A DNA stretch of 64,000 nucleotides from Membranipora membranacea (Eukaryota; Bryozoa; Gymnolaemata; Cheilostomatida; Membraniporidae). A program made the position numbers and the translations under genes. The stretch is from positions 372,001 through 436,000 of the forward strand of contig OU612067.1 in the NCBI GenBank assembly GCA_914767715.1, written 5' to 3'. A model generated the notes under the pieces. It saw only the letters and a list, made by a program, of their open reading frames with translations. It was not told the DNA's origin and searched no databases. Every line of letters starts with the position of its first letter. The first letter of the stretch is position 1. Shown piece by piece: positions 28,092 to 43,000 of the stretch.

Positions 28092-31000
28092 TTACTGCAT
28101 ATATTCAGTAAAATCAGTAACATGTGAGGTCGCGGCGGGGTCGCTGCCCGAGGAGGGACGGGCGCTGCTGATCTTATCCTTCATACGTTTTATCTGTCTC
28201 AGTCTCTCCAGCCAGTTTGAAGCAAAGTACACGTTATTCTTCATTCTCTCACAGATCAACGACGCCATCTATAATGAGAGTCAAAACATATAATACAAGG
28301 ATTAACCAGTCCAGGTATTCCTTAGTAGTTTGTCCATATAGAGATAGTAATTTAGTACAATAGTCAGACGTCAGCGCTGTCGTCTCAGAAACACAAATAT
28401 TAACTCGTCCACCTTGGCACATGATATGAGGTGACATACACACACAATGTCCAGCGGGCAGTTCATAACATAAACAATGTGAGATATTGATATCAGATAT
28501 TAGGATGTGAACAATGAACTACCTAGAGGTAATTCATTGATGTGAAGAAGAGCTACAACTGCTGTCACCGGGACAGGTCCGTGGAGACAACTCCTCGGAC
28601 ATATAACTGAATTTAATATAAAAGTTTAGTTCTGGTCTAGTTATGATCAAGTTAGTGTTACATGTCACATAATCAGTATGTGGGTTTGTTTCTGCAAGCA
28701 TTATGTCAATCAACGTCTTAGCATAGCTTATATACATGAAAAGTTTGATGTATGTCCACGAGAAAAATTTTCAGCAAAGCAACACGATCACCAGATCTTG
28801 ATGCAGAATTAAATTCTGAGATTTCTCTTGTTTTAGTCCTTGTATCTCAGGCCATCTCTTTCCATGTAATGCTTATTGGATTAGCACTGACGCCTCATAG
28901 ATTGTCTACTTCGCTGATAGTCGAGATGTATGGTTGGGATTTGTGAATAAGAAGTATGACTAATAGTTATGATGTGTAGTTCTGACTAAGAGTTACGACT
29001 TAGAATCATGACTTACAGAACTATGCAGAGCTATCTGTTTAACTAGACTGGTCACATGTTCATCACTTATAACTCTGGTGGATACAGGCTCCAGTATCTG
29101 TTTTATCTCTGCAGAAAGAAATATAAATCTTTTATTAGGATACAGCGAAGGTATACGACTCTGTTACACTGGAAGGACGTGTGACAAAGCTTGAAGGCGT
29201 ACACATAATTATCGTTTAGAAACATGGTGTCTAAGTTCAGCGACTAAGCTAACATTTCCAGTGAACTTGGGTTAAAATATTAGCAATTTTTAGGTTTCAA
29301 ATTTTTTCACATAAGTCATCATTGAGAATTTATCCGAAACCAAACAAACAGCAGAATAAATATTGAGCAATTTTTTCGATTAGTGCAACTTCAAAATTTA
29401 ATATCCAATAGGAATAATATGTAGTGTGGAGATAGTTCTATTAATTGAGAATACCAACCAAAATGGCTGAACACAATCTAATTACAACGAAATCCATCTT
29501 CGATGGTATATGTCAAGCCTATATAAAACTAACATGACAACTCATTAAAACACCCTGAAAGTGCTAGTTTATGTACTCTGAAGCCTTGGTCGCTGGTAGT
29601 GGCATCCCATTATCAACCAACTTTCAACTGATCTAAAGTTGGTTAGGTGTCCTAGCTACATAATATGTACAGTACCCAGTATGGCTTTTTATGTAACATC
29701 AGTGTGCCTCTGCAGGTGATGGGCGGGCGATGTTATATATAACTAACTTACCATCCTTACATAGTACAGACACTGCATTAGATACCTGATCCAGCGGTTC
29801 TATCACTATATTCACATAATTAAAAGCTCCCTGTAATCAGACAGCACATCATCATACATCTATGTGTACACAGTCATAGTTACAGACATTATATATAGGA
29901 TATGTGTACATACAGTCATAGTTACATCATCATACAGATATGTGTACATACAGTCATAGTTACAGACATTATATATAGGATATATGTACATACAGTCATA
30001 GTTACAGACATTATATATAGGATATCTTCTATAGCAATAATTAAGAGATATGATGGATAGAACTTCTTGTGTAGCCTTGTCCCACAATCTGTTTTGTTTT
30101 GAAAACAAAAATAGTGGCTGTGTGACAAGCCTACAAGCCCTTACGTATAAGGTTTATATATGTACAGTACACTGAGAGCTAACCAACACAACAGTAATTG
30201 GTCTGGCCTTGTCAGCAGGATGCAGACTGTGCTGTCTCAGCTAAGTTCTGGTCAAAACACATACAATGTTATATTATATAATGTGGGCAAACATTTAGAT
30301 TATTAAAATGCTGACACACATAAATGGGAGTAAAAAGAAATAGGTACCAGTGTAACAGTACGTATATTATATGATACCTTGATTGTACCCATATTATATT
30401 TCTCTCCGCTGTCGTTATACACTATAGTAACATAATCATTACCAATATGCCTCTTCTTATCATTGCATTTAGGATCCTTCTCTTTAGTCGGCATCATCGT
30501 GGCTATGTGAAACACCACTGTCAAAGAAACAGCAATAGCAACAATAATAACAGCAGTGCTTATGTTTAAAAGGTAATGCTTGTTTCCCATTGCGGTGATA
30601 TCTTGCGCTATCAGATTTGTTGTGTTGCATTTACGTTATGGTCTCATATCCATTTAGACAGGCTGGACCTACCAAGTGATTGACTTTGCACCACAGTGGC
30701 AGTTTTCAACACAGTGAAGATTTCAATACTGTGTCTCCTCAGAATGTCAGAATGGGAGGATGAAGATGACTCAGTGGGTAGACCAGGCCTTAGTGCACAA
30801 GAGATGAAGGTCAAAACTGAGAGCAGAATCGGTGCAGATATTACAGCCTCTTCACCTCACCACTTTTTCAATTATTTCTTTTATGCGAAAATCCCGAGTG
30901 ACACGACACCTTGATATTACCCAAATTATTAACCATAATCAGAATCTTTGCCAGATCCAGACCATAAACAGCTCAAGAGAGGGCAAAAACTGAAAATTCT

Positions 31001-34000
31001 TCTCTGCCATGAAGACGTCATTTATGGTTTAATATACACTAAATTATTATCATTAACGGAATAGAATTCTAGTATGGTCACCATCTTTTCTAATAATAAA
31101 ACTTTCAATCATCCAATAATTTATACAGCCAATGTAACCAATGAACTCCGGGCAGAGGGATTTCATTCATGTAACCCACACAAGCAGCCAGCATTTGATT
31201 TAATGAGACCAGCAACAATTAATTAATCCTCTCCTAATCCTGTCAAAAGTAACTCAAAACCATTATATTCACACATTAATTCTCAGCCAAACTACAGGAT
31301 TAGTGATCAGGGAACTCCTGTCGATGTAAACACTGATGTCAACAAGGATCAGAGCATCTACCTGAGATGCGATGTCACAAGCCCACCCACTGAGTCACCT
31401 GTCATAACTAGCTATCATTGCTGTCACATGTCAGCACTGTGTGTGTTCTGAGGTATATAAAGCCTCGATGGCTTCCAGCACAACTCATAACCAATCTTGT
31501 ATTCATACAGTAAACACACCAATAATCAGATATAACTCATAGACATGGATATCTTAGAAGCTGACATAGTAGATCAGTTAGAGTTATACGAGGAGTCTGT
31601 GGAGAGCGCCCCACTGCCTGATGACTTAGTGGAGAGATTTAATCTCAATGTTATAGTGGATATGACTGATGAGACTCTCTTAGTGTTAGACAGAGCTATC
31701 GGACAATACAACATCATCAAACACAGACTGAGATCTATAGAAGTGAGGCTGATGAGAGCTATGAAGTCGGGACGGTACGGCTGTGCCGCAGGACTGGAGA
31801 TGCAGAGGGACTCTACTAGAGGAGCTCTTTGTATGTATAATGAGTACATACACAGGAAGATTGCTAAGATTAACGGACTGCAGGCTTATAGGGCTATGCA
31901 CTGCAGGCGATAAAGTCACAGAGACATGAGGTGTTAGTGAAGGAGAAACAAATCAGTCCTTCTCAGGACTAACACAATTAATCAGAGAGATTGTTCAGAG
32001 CTCCCTGCACTGTGGTTTCAGGAGTGAAACCTAATTACCACATAATACCCTGATAATTGACAATGTGGGCGTTATTGTTACAGATTTTTTGACAATGGGT
32101 ATTAGAATATGACTTAATGGCCAAGTGATTGAGCTTGAACAATCACCGGAAATAAATCTTAAATTGCTCCCTTGGTAGAGTTTCACCGTTTCTGTTTACA
32201 TCCCAGCCCCTGTTTCCATGTGGACTTTGAGCTTGAGCCAATTAAAACTCAGGTTCGCACTAGAAAATGGTGTACATTCCCATGAACAGCAAGCTCAAAT
32301 TTCAAAAGAGACCGCTGCAGTTGGGAATTGTACTCAGGTCTCCGCATACATGTTCTTAGACAGCAGAGAGGGCGAGCTGAATGGTGTTTCAATGGTTTGA
32401 ACAACCAATCAGCTCACCCTAAAGAAAAACAACCAAATGTAAAAAAACAGTATTCATGAAACTTAGTGTCTTTTGATGCCTGTATATAAATGAGAACTTA
32501 CTCTGTATGACCTCATCGTGCCAGATGTAGGTATATTTACCGTCCTGTCCCTCCTCGTGATCTAGTCCTCCGATATGCATATCTCTGGGGTCACAGTTAT
32601 TTAGTGATAGTAATGTACCGAGACTCCTTAAGAAATGTGAGTATCTGCGAGATCCGTATGTGTTAGATAGGATAGATAACTCATCGCTAGCCTGTCCTTT
32701 ACCTACATATACTATCCCTACCTGTAATAATCAGAATATATACTATCCCTACCTGTAATAATCAGAATATATACTATCCCTACCTGTAATAATCAGAATA
32801 TATACTATCCCTACCTGTAATAATCAGAATATATACTATCCCTACCTGTAATAATCAGAATATAAACTATCCCTACCTGTAATAATCAGAATATATAATA
32901 TCCCTACCTGTAATAATCAGAATATATACTATCCCTACCTGTAATAATCAGAATATATACTATCCCTACCTGTAATAATCAGAATATATACTATCCCTAC
33001 CTGTAATAATCAGAATATAAACTACCCCTACCTGTAATAATCAGAATATATACTATCCCTACCTGTAATAATCAGAATATATACTATCCCTACCTGTAAT
33101 AATCAGAATATAAACTACCCCTACCTGTAATAATCAGAATATATACTATCCCTACCTGTAATAATCAGAATATATACTATCCCTACCTGTAATAATCAGA
33201 ATATATACTATCCCTACCTGTAATAATCAGAATATAAACTATCCCTACCTGTAATAATCAGAATATATACTATCCCTACCTGTAATAATCAGAATATATA
33301 CTATCCCTACCTGTAATAATCAGAATATAAACTACCCCTACCTGTAATAATCAGAATATATACTATCCCTACCTGTAATAATCAGAATATAAACTACCCC
33401 TACCTGTAATAATCAGAATATATACTATCCCTACCTGTAATAATCAGAATATATACTATCCCTACCTGTAATAATCAGAATATATACTATCCCTACCTGT
33501 AATAATCAGAATATAAACTATCCCTACCTGTAATAATCAGAATATAAACTACCCCTACCTGTAATAATCAGAATATATACTATCCCTACCTGTAATAATC
33601 AGAATATATACTATCCCTACCTGTAATAATCAGAATATAAACTATCCCTACCTGTAATAATCAGAATATATACTATCCCTACCTGTAATAATCAGAATAT
33701 ATACTATCCCTACCTGTAATAATCAGAATATAAACTACCCCTACCTGTAATAATCAGAATATATACTATCCCTACCTGTAATAATCAGAATATAAACTAC
33801 CCCTACCGGTAATAATCAGAATATATACTATCCCTACCTGTAATAATCAGAATATATACTATCCCTACCTGTAATAATCAGAATATAAACTATCCCTACC
33901 TGTAATAATCAGAATATAAACTACCCCTACCTGTAATAATCAGAATATATACTATCCCTACCTGTAATAATCAGAATATATACTATCCCTACCTGTAATA

Positions 34001-37000
34001 ATCAGAATATAAACTATCCCTACCTGTAATAATCAGAATATAAACTACCCCTACCTGTAATAATCAGAATATATACTATCCCTACCTGTAATAATCAGAA
34101 TATATACTATCCCTACCTGTAATAATCAGAATATATACTACCCCTACCTGTAATAATCAGAATATAAACTACCCCTACCTGTAATAATCAGAATATATAC
34201 TATCCCTACCTGTAATAATCAGAATATATACTATCCCTACCTGTAATAATCAGAATATATACTACCCCTACCTGTAATAATCAGAATATATACTATCCCT
34301 ACCTGTAATAATCAGAATATATACTATCCCTACCTGTAATAATCAGAATATAAACTATCCCTACCTGTAATAATCAGAATATAAACTACCCCTACCTGTA
34401 ATAATCAGAATATATACTATCCCTACCTGTAATAATCAGAATATATACTATCCCTACCTGTAATAATCAGAATATAAACTATCCCTACCTGTAATAATCA
34501 GAATATATACTATCCCTACCTGTAATAATCAGAATATATACTATCCCTACCTGTAATAATCAGAATATATACTATCCCTACCTGTAATAATCAGAATATA
34601 TACTACCCCTACCTGTAATAATCAGAATATAAACTACCCCTACCTGTAATAATCAGAATATATACTATCCCTACCTGTAATAATCAGAATATATACTATC
34701 CCTACCTGTAATAATCAGAATATATACTATCCCTACCTGTAATAATCAGAATATATACCACCCCTACCTGTAATAATCAGAATATAAACTACCCCTACCT
34801 GTAATAATCAGAATATATACTATCCCTACCTGTAATAATCAGAATATATACTATCCCTACCTGTAATAATCAGAATATATACTACCCCTACCTGTAATAA
34901 TCAGAATATATACTATCCCTACCTGTAATAATCAGAATATATACTATCCCTACCTGTAATAATCAGAATATAAACTATCCCTACCTGTAATAATCAGAAT
35001 ATAAACTACCCCTACCTGTAATAATCAGAATATATACTATCCCTACCTGTAATAATCAGAATATATACTATCCCTACCTGTAATAATCAGAATATAAACT
35101 ATCCCTACCTGTAATAATCAGAATATATACTATCCCTACCTGTAATAATCAGAATATATACTATCCCTACCTGTAATAATCAGAATATATACTATCCCTA
35201 CCTGTAATAATCAGAATATATAATATCCCTACCTGTAATAATCAGAATATATACTATCCCTACCTGTAATAATCAGAATATATACTATCCCTACCTGTAA
35301 TAATCAGAATATAAACTATCCCTACCTGTAATAATCAGAATATATACTATCCCTACCTGTAATAATCAGAATATATACTATCCCTACCTGTAATAATCAG
35401 AATATATACTATCCCTACCTGTAATAATCAGAATATATAATATCCCTACCTGTAATAATCAGAATATATACTATCCCTACCTGTAATAATCAGAATATAT
35501 ACTATCCCTACCTGTAATAATCAGAATATATACTATCCCTACCTGTAATAATCAGAATATATACTATCCCTACCTGTAATAATCAGAATATATACTATCC
35601 CTACCTGTAATAATCAGAATATATACTATCCCTACCTGTAATAATCAGAATATATACTATCCCTACCTGTAATAAACAGAATATATACTATCCCTACCTG
35701 TAATAATCAGAATATAAACTATCCCTACCTGTAATAATCAGAATATATAATATCCCTACCTGTAATAATCAGAATATATACTATCCCTACCTGTAATAAT
35801 CAGAATATATACTATCCCTACCTGTAATAATCAGAATATATACTATCCCTACCTGTAATAATCAGAATATAAACTACCCCTACCTGTAATAATCAGAATA
35901 TATACTATCCCTACCTGTAATAATCAGAATATATACTATCCCTACCTGTAAAAATCAGAATATAAACTACCCCTACCTGTAATAATCAGAATATAAACTA
36001 CCCCTACCTGTAATAATCAGAATATATACTATCCCTACCTGTAATAATCAGAATATATACTATCCCTACCTGTAATAATCAGAATATAAACTATCCCTAC
36101 CTGTAATAATCAGAATATATACTATCCCTACCTGTAATAATCAGAATATATACTATCCCTACCTGTAATAATCAGAATATATACTATCCCTACCTGTAAT
36201 AATCAGAATATATACTACCCCTACCTGTAATAATCAGAATATAAACTACCCCTACCTGTAATAATCAGAATATATACTATCCCTACCTGTAATAATCAGA
36301 ATATATACTATCCCTACCTGTAATAATCAGAATATATACTATCCCTACCTGTAATAATCAGAATATATACTACCCCTACCTGTAATAATCAGAATATAAA
36401 CTACCCCTACCTGTAATAATCAGAATATATACTATCCCTACCTGTAATAATCAGAATATATACTATCCCTACCTGTAATAATCAGAATATATACTACCCC
36501 TACCTGTAATAATCAGAATATATACTATCCCTACCTGTAATAATCAGAATATATACTATCCCTACCTGTAATAATCAGAATATATACTATCCCTACCTGT
36601 AATAATCAGAATATATAATATCCCTACCTGTAATAATCAGAATATATACTATCCCTACCTGTAATAATCAGAATATATACTATCCCTACCTGTAATAATC
36701 AGAATATATAATATCCCTACCTGTAATAATCAGAATATATACTATCCCTACCTGTAATAATCAGAATATATACTATCCCTACCTGTAATAATCAGAATAT
36801 ATACTATCCCTACCTGTAATAATCAGAATATATACTATCCCTACCTGTAATAATCAGAATATATACTATCCCTACCTGTAATAATCAGAATATATACTAT
36901 CCCTACCTGTAATAATCAGAATATATACTATCCCTACCTGTAATAAACAGAATATATACTATCCCTACCTGTAATAATCAGAATATAAACTATCCCTACC

Positions 37001-40000
37001 TGTAATAATCAGAATATATAATATCCCTACCTGTAATAATCAGAATATATACTATCCCTACCTGTAATAATCAGAATATATACTATCCCTACCTGTAATA
37101 ATCAGAATATATACTATCCCTACCTGTAATAATCAGAATATAAACTACCCCTACCTGTAATAATCAGAATATATACTATCCCTACCTGTAATAATCAGAA
37201 TATATACTATCCCTACCTGTAAAAATCAGAATATAAACTACCCCTACCTGTAATAATCAGAATATATACTATCCCTACCTGTAATAATCAGAATATATAC
37301 TATCCCTACCTGTAATAATCAGAATATATACTATCCCTACCTGTAATAATCAGAATATAAACTATCCCTACCTGTAATAATCAGAATATAAACTATCCCT
37401 ACCTGTAATAATCAGAATATAAACTACCCCTACCTGTAATAATCAGAATATATACTATCCCTACCTGTAATAATCAGAATATATACTATCCCTACCTGTA
37501 ATAATCAGAATATAAACTATCCCTACCTGTAATAATCAGAATATAAACTATCCCTACCTGTAATAATCAGAATATAAACTACCCCTACCTGTAATAATCA
37601 GAATATATACTATCCCTACCTGTAATAATCAGAATATATACTATCCCTACCTGTAATAATCAGAATATATACTACCCCTACCTGTAATAATCAGAATATA
37701 TACTATCCCTACCTGTAATAATCAGAATATAAACTATCCCTACCTGTAATAATCAGAATATAAACTACCCCTACCTGTAATAATCAGAATATATACTATC
37801 CCTACCTGTAATAATCAGAATATATACTATCCCTACCTGTAATAATCAGAATATATACTATCCCTACCTGTAATAATCAGAATATATACTATCCCTACCT
37901 GTAATAATCAGAATATATACTATCCCTACCTGTAATAATCAGAATATATACTATCCCTACCTGTAATAATCAGAATATATAATATCCCTACCTGTAATAA
38001 TCAGAATATATACTATCCCTACCTGTAATAATCAGAATATATACTATCCCTACCTGTAATAATCAGAATATATACTATCCCTACCTGTAATAATCAGAAT
38101 ATATAATATCCCTACCTGTAATAATCAGAATATATACTATCCCTACCTGTAATAATCAGAATATATACTATCCCTACCTGTAATAATCAGAATATATACT
38201 ATCCCTACCTGTAATAATCAGAATATATACTATCCCTACCTGTAATAATCAGAATATAAACTATCCCTACCTGTAATAATCAGAATATATACTATCCCTA
38301 CCTGTAATAATCAGAATATATACTATCCCTACCTGTAATAATCAGAATATAAACTATCCCTACCTGTAATAATCAGAATATATACTATCCCTACCTGTAA
38401 TAATCAGAATATATACTATCCCTACCTGTAATAATCAGAATATATACTATCCCTACCTGTAATAATCAGAACATATAATATCCCTACCTGTAATAATCAG
38501 AATAAATACTATCCCTACCTGTAATAATCAGAATATATACTATCCCTACCTGTAATAATCAGAATATATACTATCCCTACCTGTAATAATCAGAATATAT
38601 AATATCCCTACCTGTAATAATCAGAATATATACTATCCCTACCTGTAATAATCAGAATATATACTATCCCTACCTGTAATAATCAGAATATATACTATCC
38701 CTACCTGTAATAATCAGAATATATACTATCCCTACCTGTAATAATCAGAATATAAACTATCCCTACCTGTAATAATCAGAATATATACTATCCCTACCTG
38801 TAATAATCAGAATATATACTATCCCTACCTGTAATAATCAGAATATATACTATCCCTACCTGTAATAATCAGAATATATAATATCCCTACCTGTAATAAT
38901 CAGAATATATACTATCCCTACCTGTAATAATCAGAATATATACTATCCCTACCTGTAATAATCAGAATATATACTATCCCTACCTGTAATAATCAGAATA
39001 TATACTATCCCTACCTGTAATAATCAGAATATATAATATCCCTACCTGTAATAATCAGAATATATACTATCCCTACCTGTAATAATCAGAATATATACTA
39101 TCCCTACCTGTAATAATCAGAATATATAATATCCCTACCTGTAATAATCAGAATATATACTATCCCTACCTGTAATAATCAGAATATATAATATCCCTAC
39201 CTGTAATAATCAGAATATATACTATCCCTACCTGTAATAATCAGAATATATACTATCCCTACCTGTAATAATCAGAATATATACTATCCCTACCTGTAAT
39301 AATCAGAATATATAATATCCCTACCTGTAATAATCAGAATATATACTATCCCTACCTGTAATAATCAGAATATATACTATCCCTACCTGTAATAATCAGA
39401 ATATATACTATCCCTACCTGTAATAATCAGAATATATACTATCCCTACCTGTAATAATCAGAATATAAACTATCCCTACCTGTAATAATCAGAATATATA
39501 CTATCCCTACCTGTAATAATCAGAATATAAACTATCCCTACCTGTAATAATCAGAATATATACTATCCCTACCTGTAATAATCAGAATATATACTATCCC
39601 TACCTGTAATAATCAGAATATATACTATCCCTACCTGTAATAATCAGAATATATAATATCCCTACCTGTAATAATCAGAATATATACTATCCCTACCTGT
39701 AATAATCAGAATATATACTATCCCTACCTGTAATAATCAGAATATATACTATCCCTACCTGTAATAATCAGAATATATAATATCCCTACCTGTAATAATC
39801 AGAATATATACTATCCCTACCTGTAATAATCAGAATATATACTATCCCTACCTGTAATAATCAGAATATATACTATCCCTACCTGTAATAATCAGAATAT
39901 ATACTATCCCTACCTGTAATAATCAGAATATAAACTATCCCTACCTGTAATAATCAGAATATATACTATCCCTACCTGTAATAATCAGAATATATACTAT

Positions 40001-43000
40001 CCCTACCTGTAATAATCAGAATATATACTATCCCTACCTGTAATAATCAGAATATATAATATCCCTACCTGTAATAATCAGAATATATACTATCCCTACC
40101 TGTAATAATCAGAATATATACTATCCCTACCTGTAATAATCAGAATATATACTATCCCTACCTGTAATAATCAGAATATATACTATCCCTACCTGTAATA
40201 ATCAGAATATATAATATCCCTACCTGTAATAATCAGAATATATACTATCCCTACCTGTAATAATCAGAATATATACTATCCCTACCTGTAATAATCAGAA
40301 TATATAATATCCCTACCTGTAATAATAAAAATACTCCATCATAGCACAGCTTTACAGACAGCATGTACAGGAATTAAAGTCAAACCTTGTGGAGCTCATA
40401 TAATTCCAATCAATTCCCACAAAATCCCAAGTTTACAGAACTTTATAATAGACCTATAACCCCACTATTAGACTATGAGTACGATTATTGTACCTTGTGT
40501 GTCTCATACGGAGCTATCCTCTCTAGGTTCTTTAAACCTCGAACAAATTCCTACAAATAGAAGATAAAGACCTAATCAGTATATGTGTAATATGTACTTA
40601 GGTAAGATCTCTAGTTCTTCCTATACACATGTTCTATCTGTCGTCTTTTAATCATTGGGACAATAATCTAAGGATTCGGGAGGACAACTTCAAAGAAACA
40701 ACAAGGATATTTGAAATTTAGTAATCATTTCCTGTGTTTAATCATTGTACGCTTTCCCGTTGTGAGTATAAACCAGCAGGTCGACCCTTGGCGCTGCGAA
40801 GTGATCACACCAATTGTGCCCCCTGTACTGACCTCTGTACCGTCGGGTATAGGTAGAGGTAAGTTACTGGTATGGAGTAAGTTCATATGATAGAGCTGTA
40901 AGAATACAAAGCTGGGTAGTATCCCTGTCCTCATATCCTTAGTGGTGTGAGTATTAAGTCTACGTGAGCTCATAGGGAGACGGTCAGGGGACGCCGATGT
41001 ACTCGAGTAAGAGAATGTCTGACTCCGAGGCTTCATCATAGGTACTATGTCTGTAAAGAGACAGCAGTGAGTCAGGCTACTATTACAGGCAGAATATATC
41101 ATAATATACTACATACCTTAATCCAACATGTGACAGAGATTAGGTTTCTTTTCTTGCTGGGTTTAGTTTGACCAAGGAGTTAGTTGTCTCTAACTCGTTG
41201 GTTTGATGCCCACAACTAACAGTAAAGATTGATTTTATGCAGATCTTACACAATATCTTGGACAAATTTTGAGTAATGAGCTCACAAGCTAGAATATTTA
41301 TAATTGCCTGTATGCAGGAGAGTACAGCGCGCTATAACCATGCTGTCAGACACTCAGACCGCCCTCCAAGTCGCACCAGTACCTTATACCACATGCAGCA
41401 GTCCTCACCCATTTAGTAAAGCAAATTATAAGACCTATATACTGAATGTTACTAGATTAAAACTCTACCGCCCTGTTGAGCCCATCTACTCGCATACCAG
41501 AGAAGTTATAAGCTTGCAGGCGAAACCTACACCTTCTACGTAATAATAGATTAATTGGATAATGCAGAATAAAGTAATAAGAAGCGTAACATCCGGAGCA
41601 TGATGAGATTTTACCCGGCGGAGTCTCAGCGTCCATATCATCTATATACTGATCATGAGCTTCCATTAGCTCGTGTTCTCTAATGATATACTCGTGTATC
41701 ATACCGGAGAATGATACAGAGCCCGATACAGAACCGTGATGTAGCTGTGTACCTGTGTGTCGTAAGTTATATATAGTAATATATTTGTAGCACCAACTCA
41801 AAGACGTATGGCTCCTAGGGCTAAATGGGGAGAATAGAAAATATCTGGAAAATTCCCAAACCACTAAATTTTTCTCATACCAAAGTGTGATGTAGATAGA
41901 TAAGAGTGTGATTGGAGATAAAAATACCTGTTACTGTTTGATATTTTACATCAGACATCTTACCATCATTAGCCTCAGTATTCTCAAGGTCAGTCAGCGA
42001 AGTTTGTCGAGTGAATGCACTGCCACTCCCTCCTATACTGAGGCTCTGTTTGCGAGGAATTGGGCTAATAGTGTCACTGACTACACTGGAGCCTGGTACT
42101 GCAGTGTTAGACTGAGAGCTGCTGAGAGCGGGTCTCTGGAATGGGGAGGTGCTACGTCGTGTACCCGGTTGTGGTGATAGTATATGTCTATGGTCTATAT
42201 CTGCTGGTGATCGTGTACGTATAATATCAGGGTTAGAATGATTACGTACTGGTGATGATATAGTTCTGTGTAGCGCTGTGTGATAATCTGTTATATGAGG
42301 CTCTGTCAGCTGACCCTCCTCATCTGTGTAACACAAAGAGGAGATACAGTCAGCTGAGATACAGTCAGCTGAGATACAGTCAGCTGAGATACAGTCAGCT
42401 GAGATACAGTCAGCTGAGATACAGTCAACAGAGAAATCAAAGAGTGATGAAATAGGTTCATCGCTTTTACAGATACCAGTTGTAATTCCCAACTCTGAGA
42501 AAAGTAAAACAGCTAGCAATGTGACATAAACTAGATAAGATCAGCAAATTTTGTCACATTGTTAAATATTTCGTGTGACTTTTATAGTAACACCGTAGTG
42601 TAAGACTACATTCATGTGAAGCTGATAGAACTTTGGAGGTCATTCATAAAAAAAGCTTTGGTTGGTTTAGAAAAAACGGTTTGTTTGATCAAATTAGGCC
42701 TGCAAGGAGATACACCTTGCATGATAACTTCATTATCTGCCCACAAGCAGGACAAGTTTTTTTCTCCAGCATTACTCAGACTTATTATAGTTCCCTCTGT
42801 ACTGACCTGTACACTGTAGATTGAGGCTGATCTTCCTCCTGGCCGTACTGCTCAGAGCGATATCATGGAAGTATTTATCGTGTTGTTCTACATATTCTTT
42901 CTCCTCTAGTGATCCGCTCTCTATCATCCTATCTACCTGCGGTATGACACTCAGGCTATCTCGAGATGTGAATGGAGACTTGTGTGGTGATGCCATAAAC

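Larger units (their letters stand above)
29017..41050 (-). other. tsc2: Exons encoding the Rap-GAP catalytic domain of tuberin
   Basis: Seven exons (41050-40833 to 29108-29017) encode the domain that accelerates GTP hydrolysis on Rheb. The catalytic Asn-thumb is present: in [10 protein letters not shown] the Asn after Gly corresponds to human N1643 and is residue 1636 here. The stretch YETHK, next exon [10 protein letters not shown], spans the junction interrupted by the 31-bp array and aligns without gap to human YDTHK-IAVLYVGEGQ, which fixes the true acceptor at 32722/32721. [22 protein letters not shown] is also intact, so the protein appears catalytically competent. Confidence 0.9.

Noticed and set aside
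29860-30128. Minus-strand frames with repeated NVCNYDCMY-type peptides
   Set aside because: They come from translating a noncoding 44-bp intronic repeat; the TSC2 splice pattern skips this segment.
31545-31913. Nested ORF as a histone gene because of the stem-loop
   Set aside because: The protein has no histone-fold sequence; only the 3' hairpin layout is similar.
32707-40326. The regular array suggested a CRISPR-like locus or a centromeric satellite
   Set aside because: There are no unique spacers; units are directly adjacent, lie in a eukaryotic intron, and match the adjacent TSC2 exon boundary.
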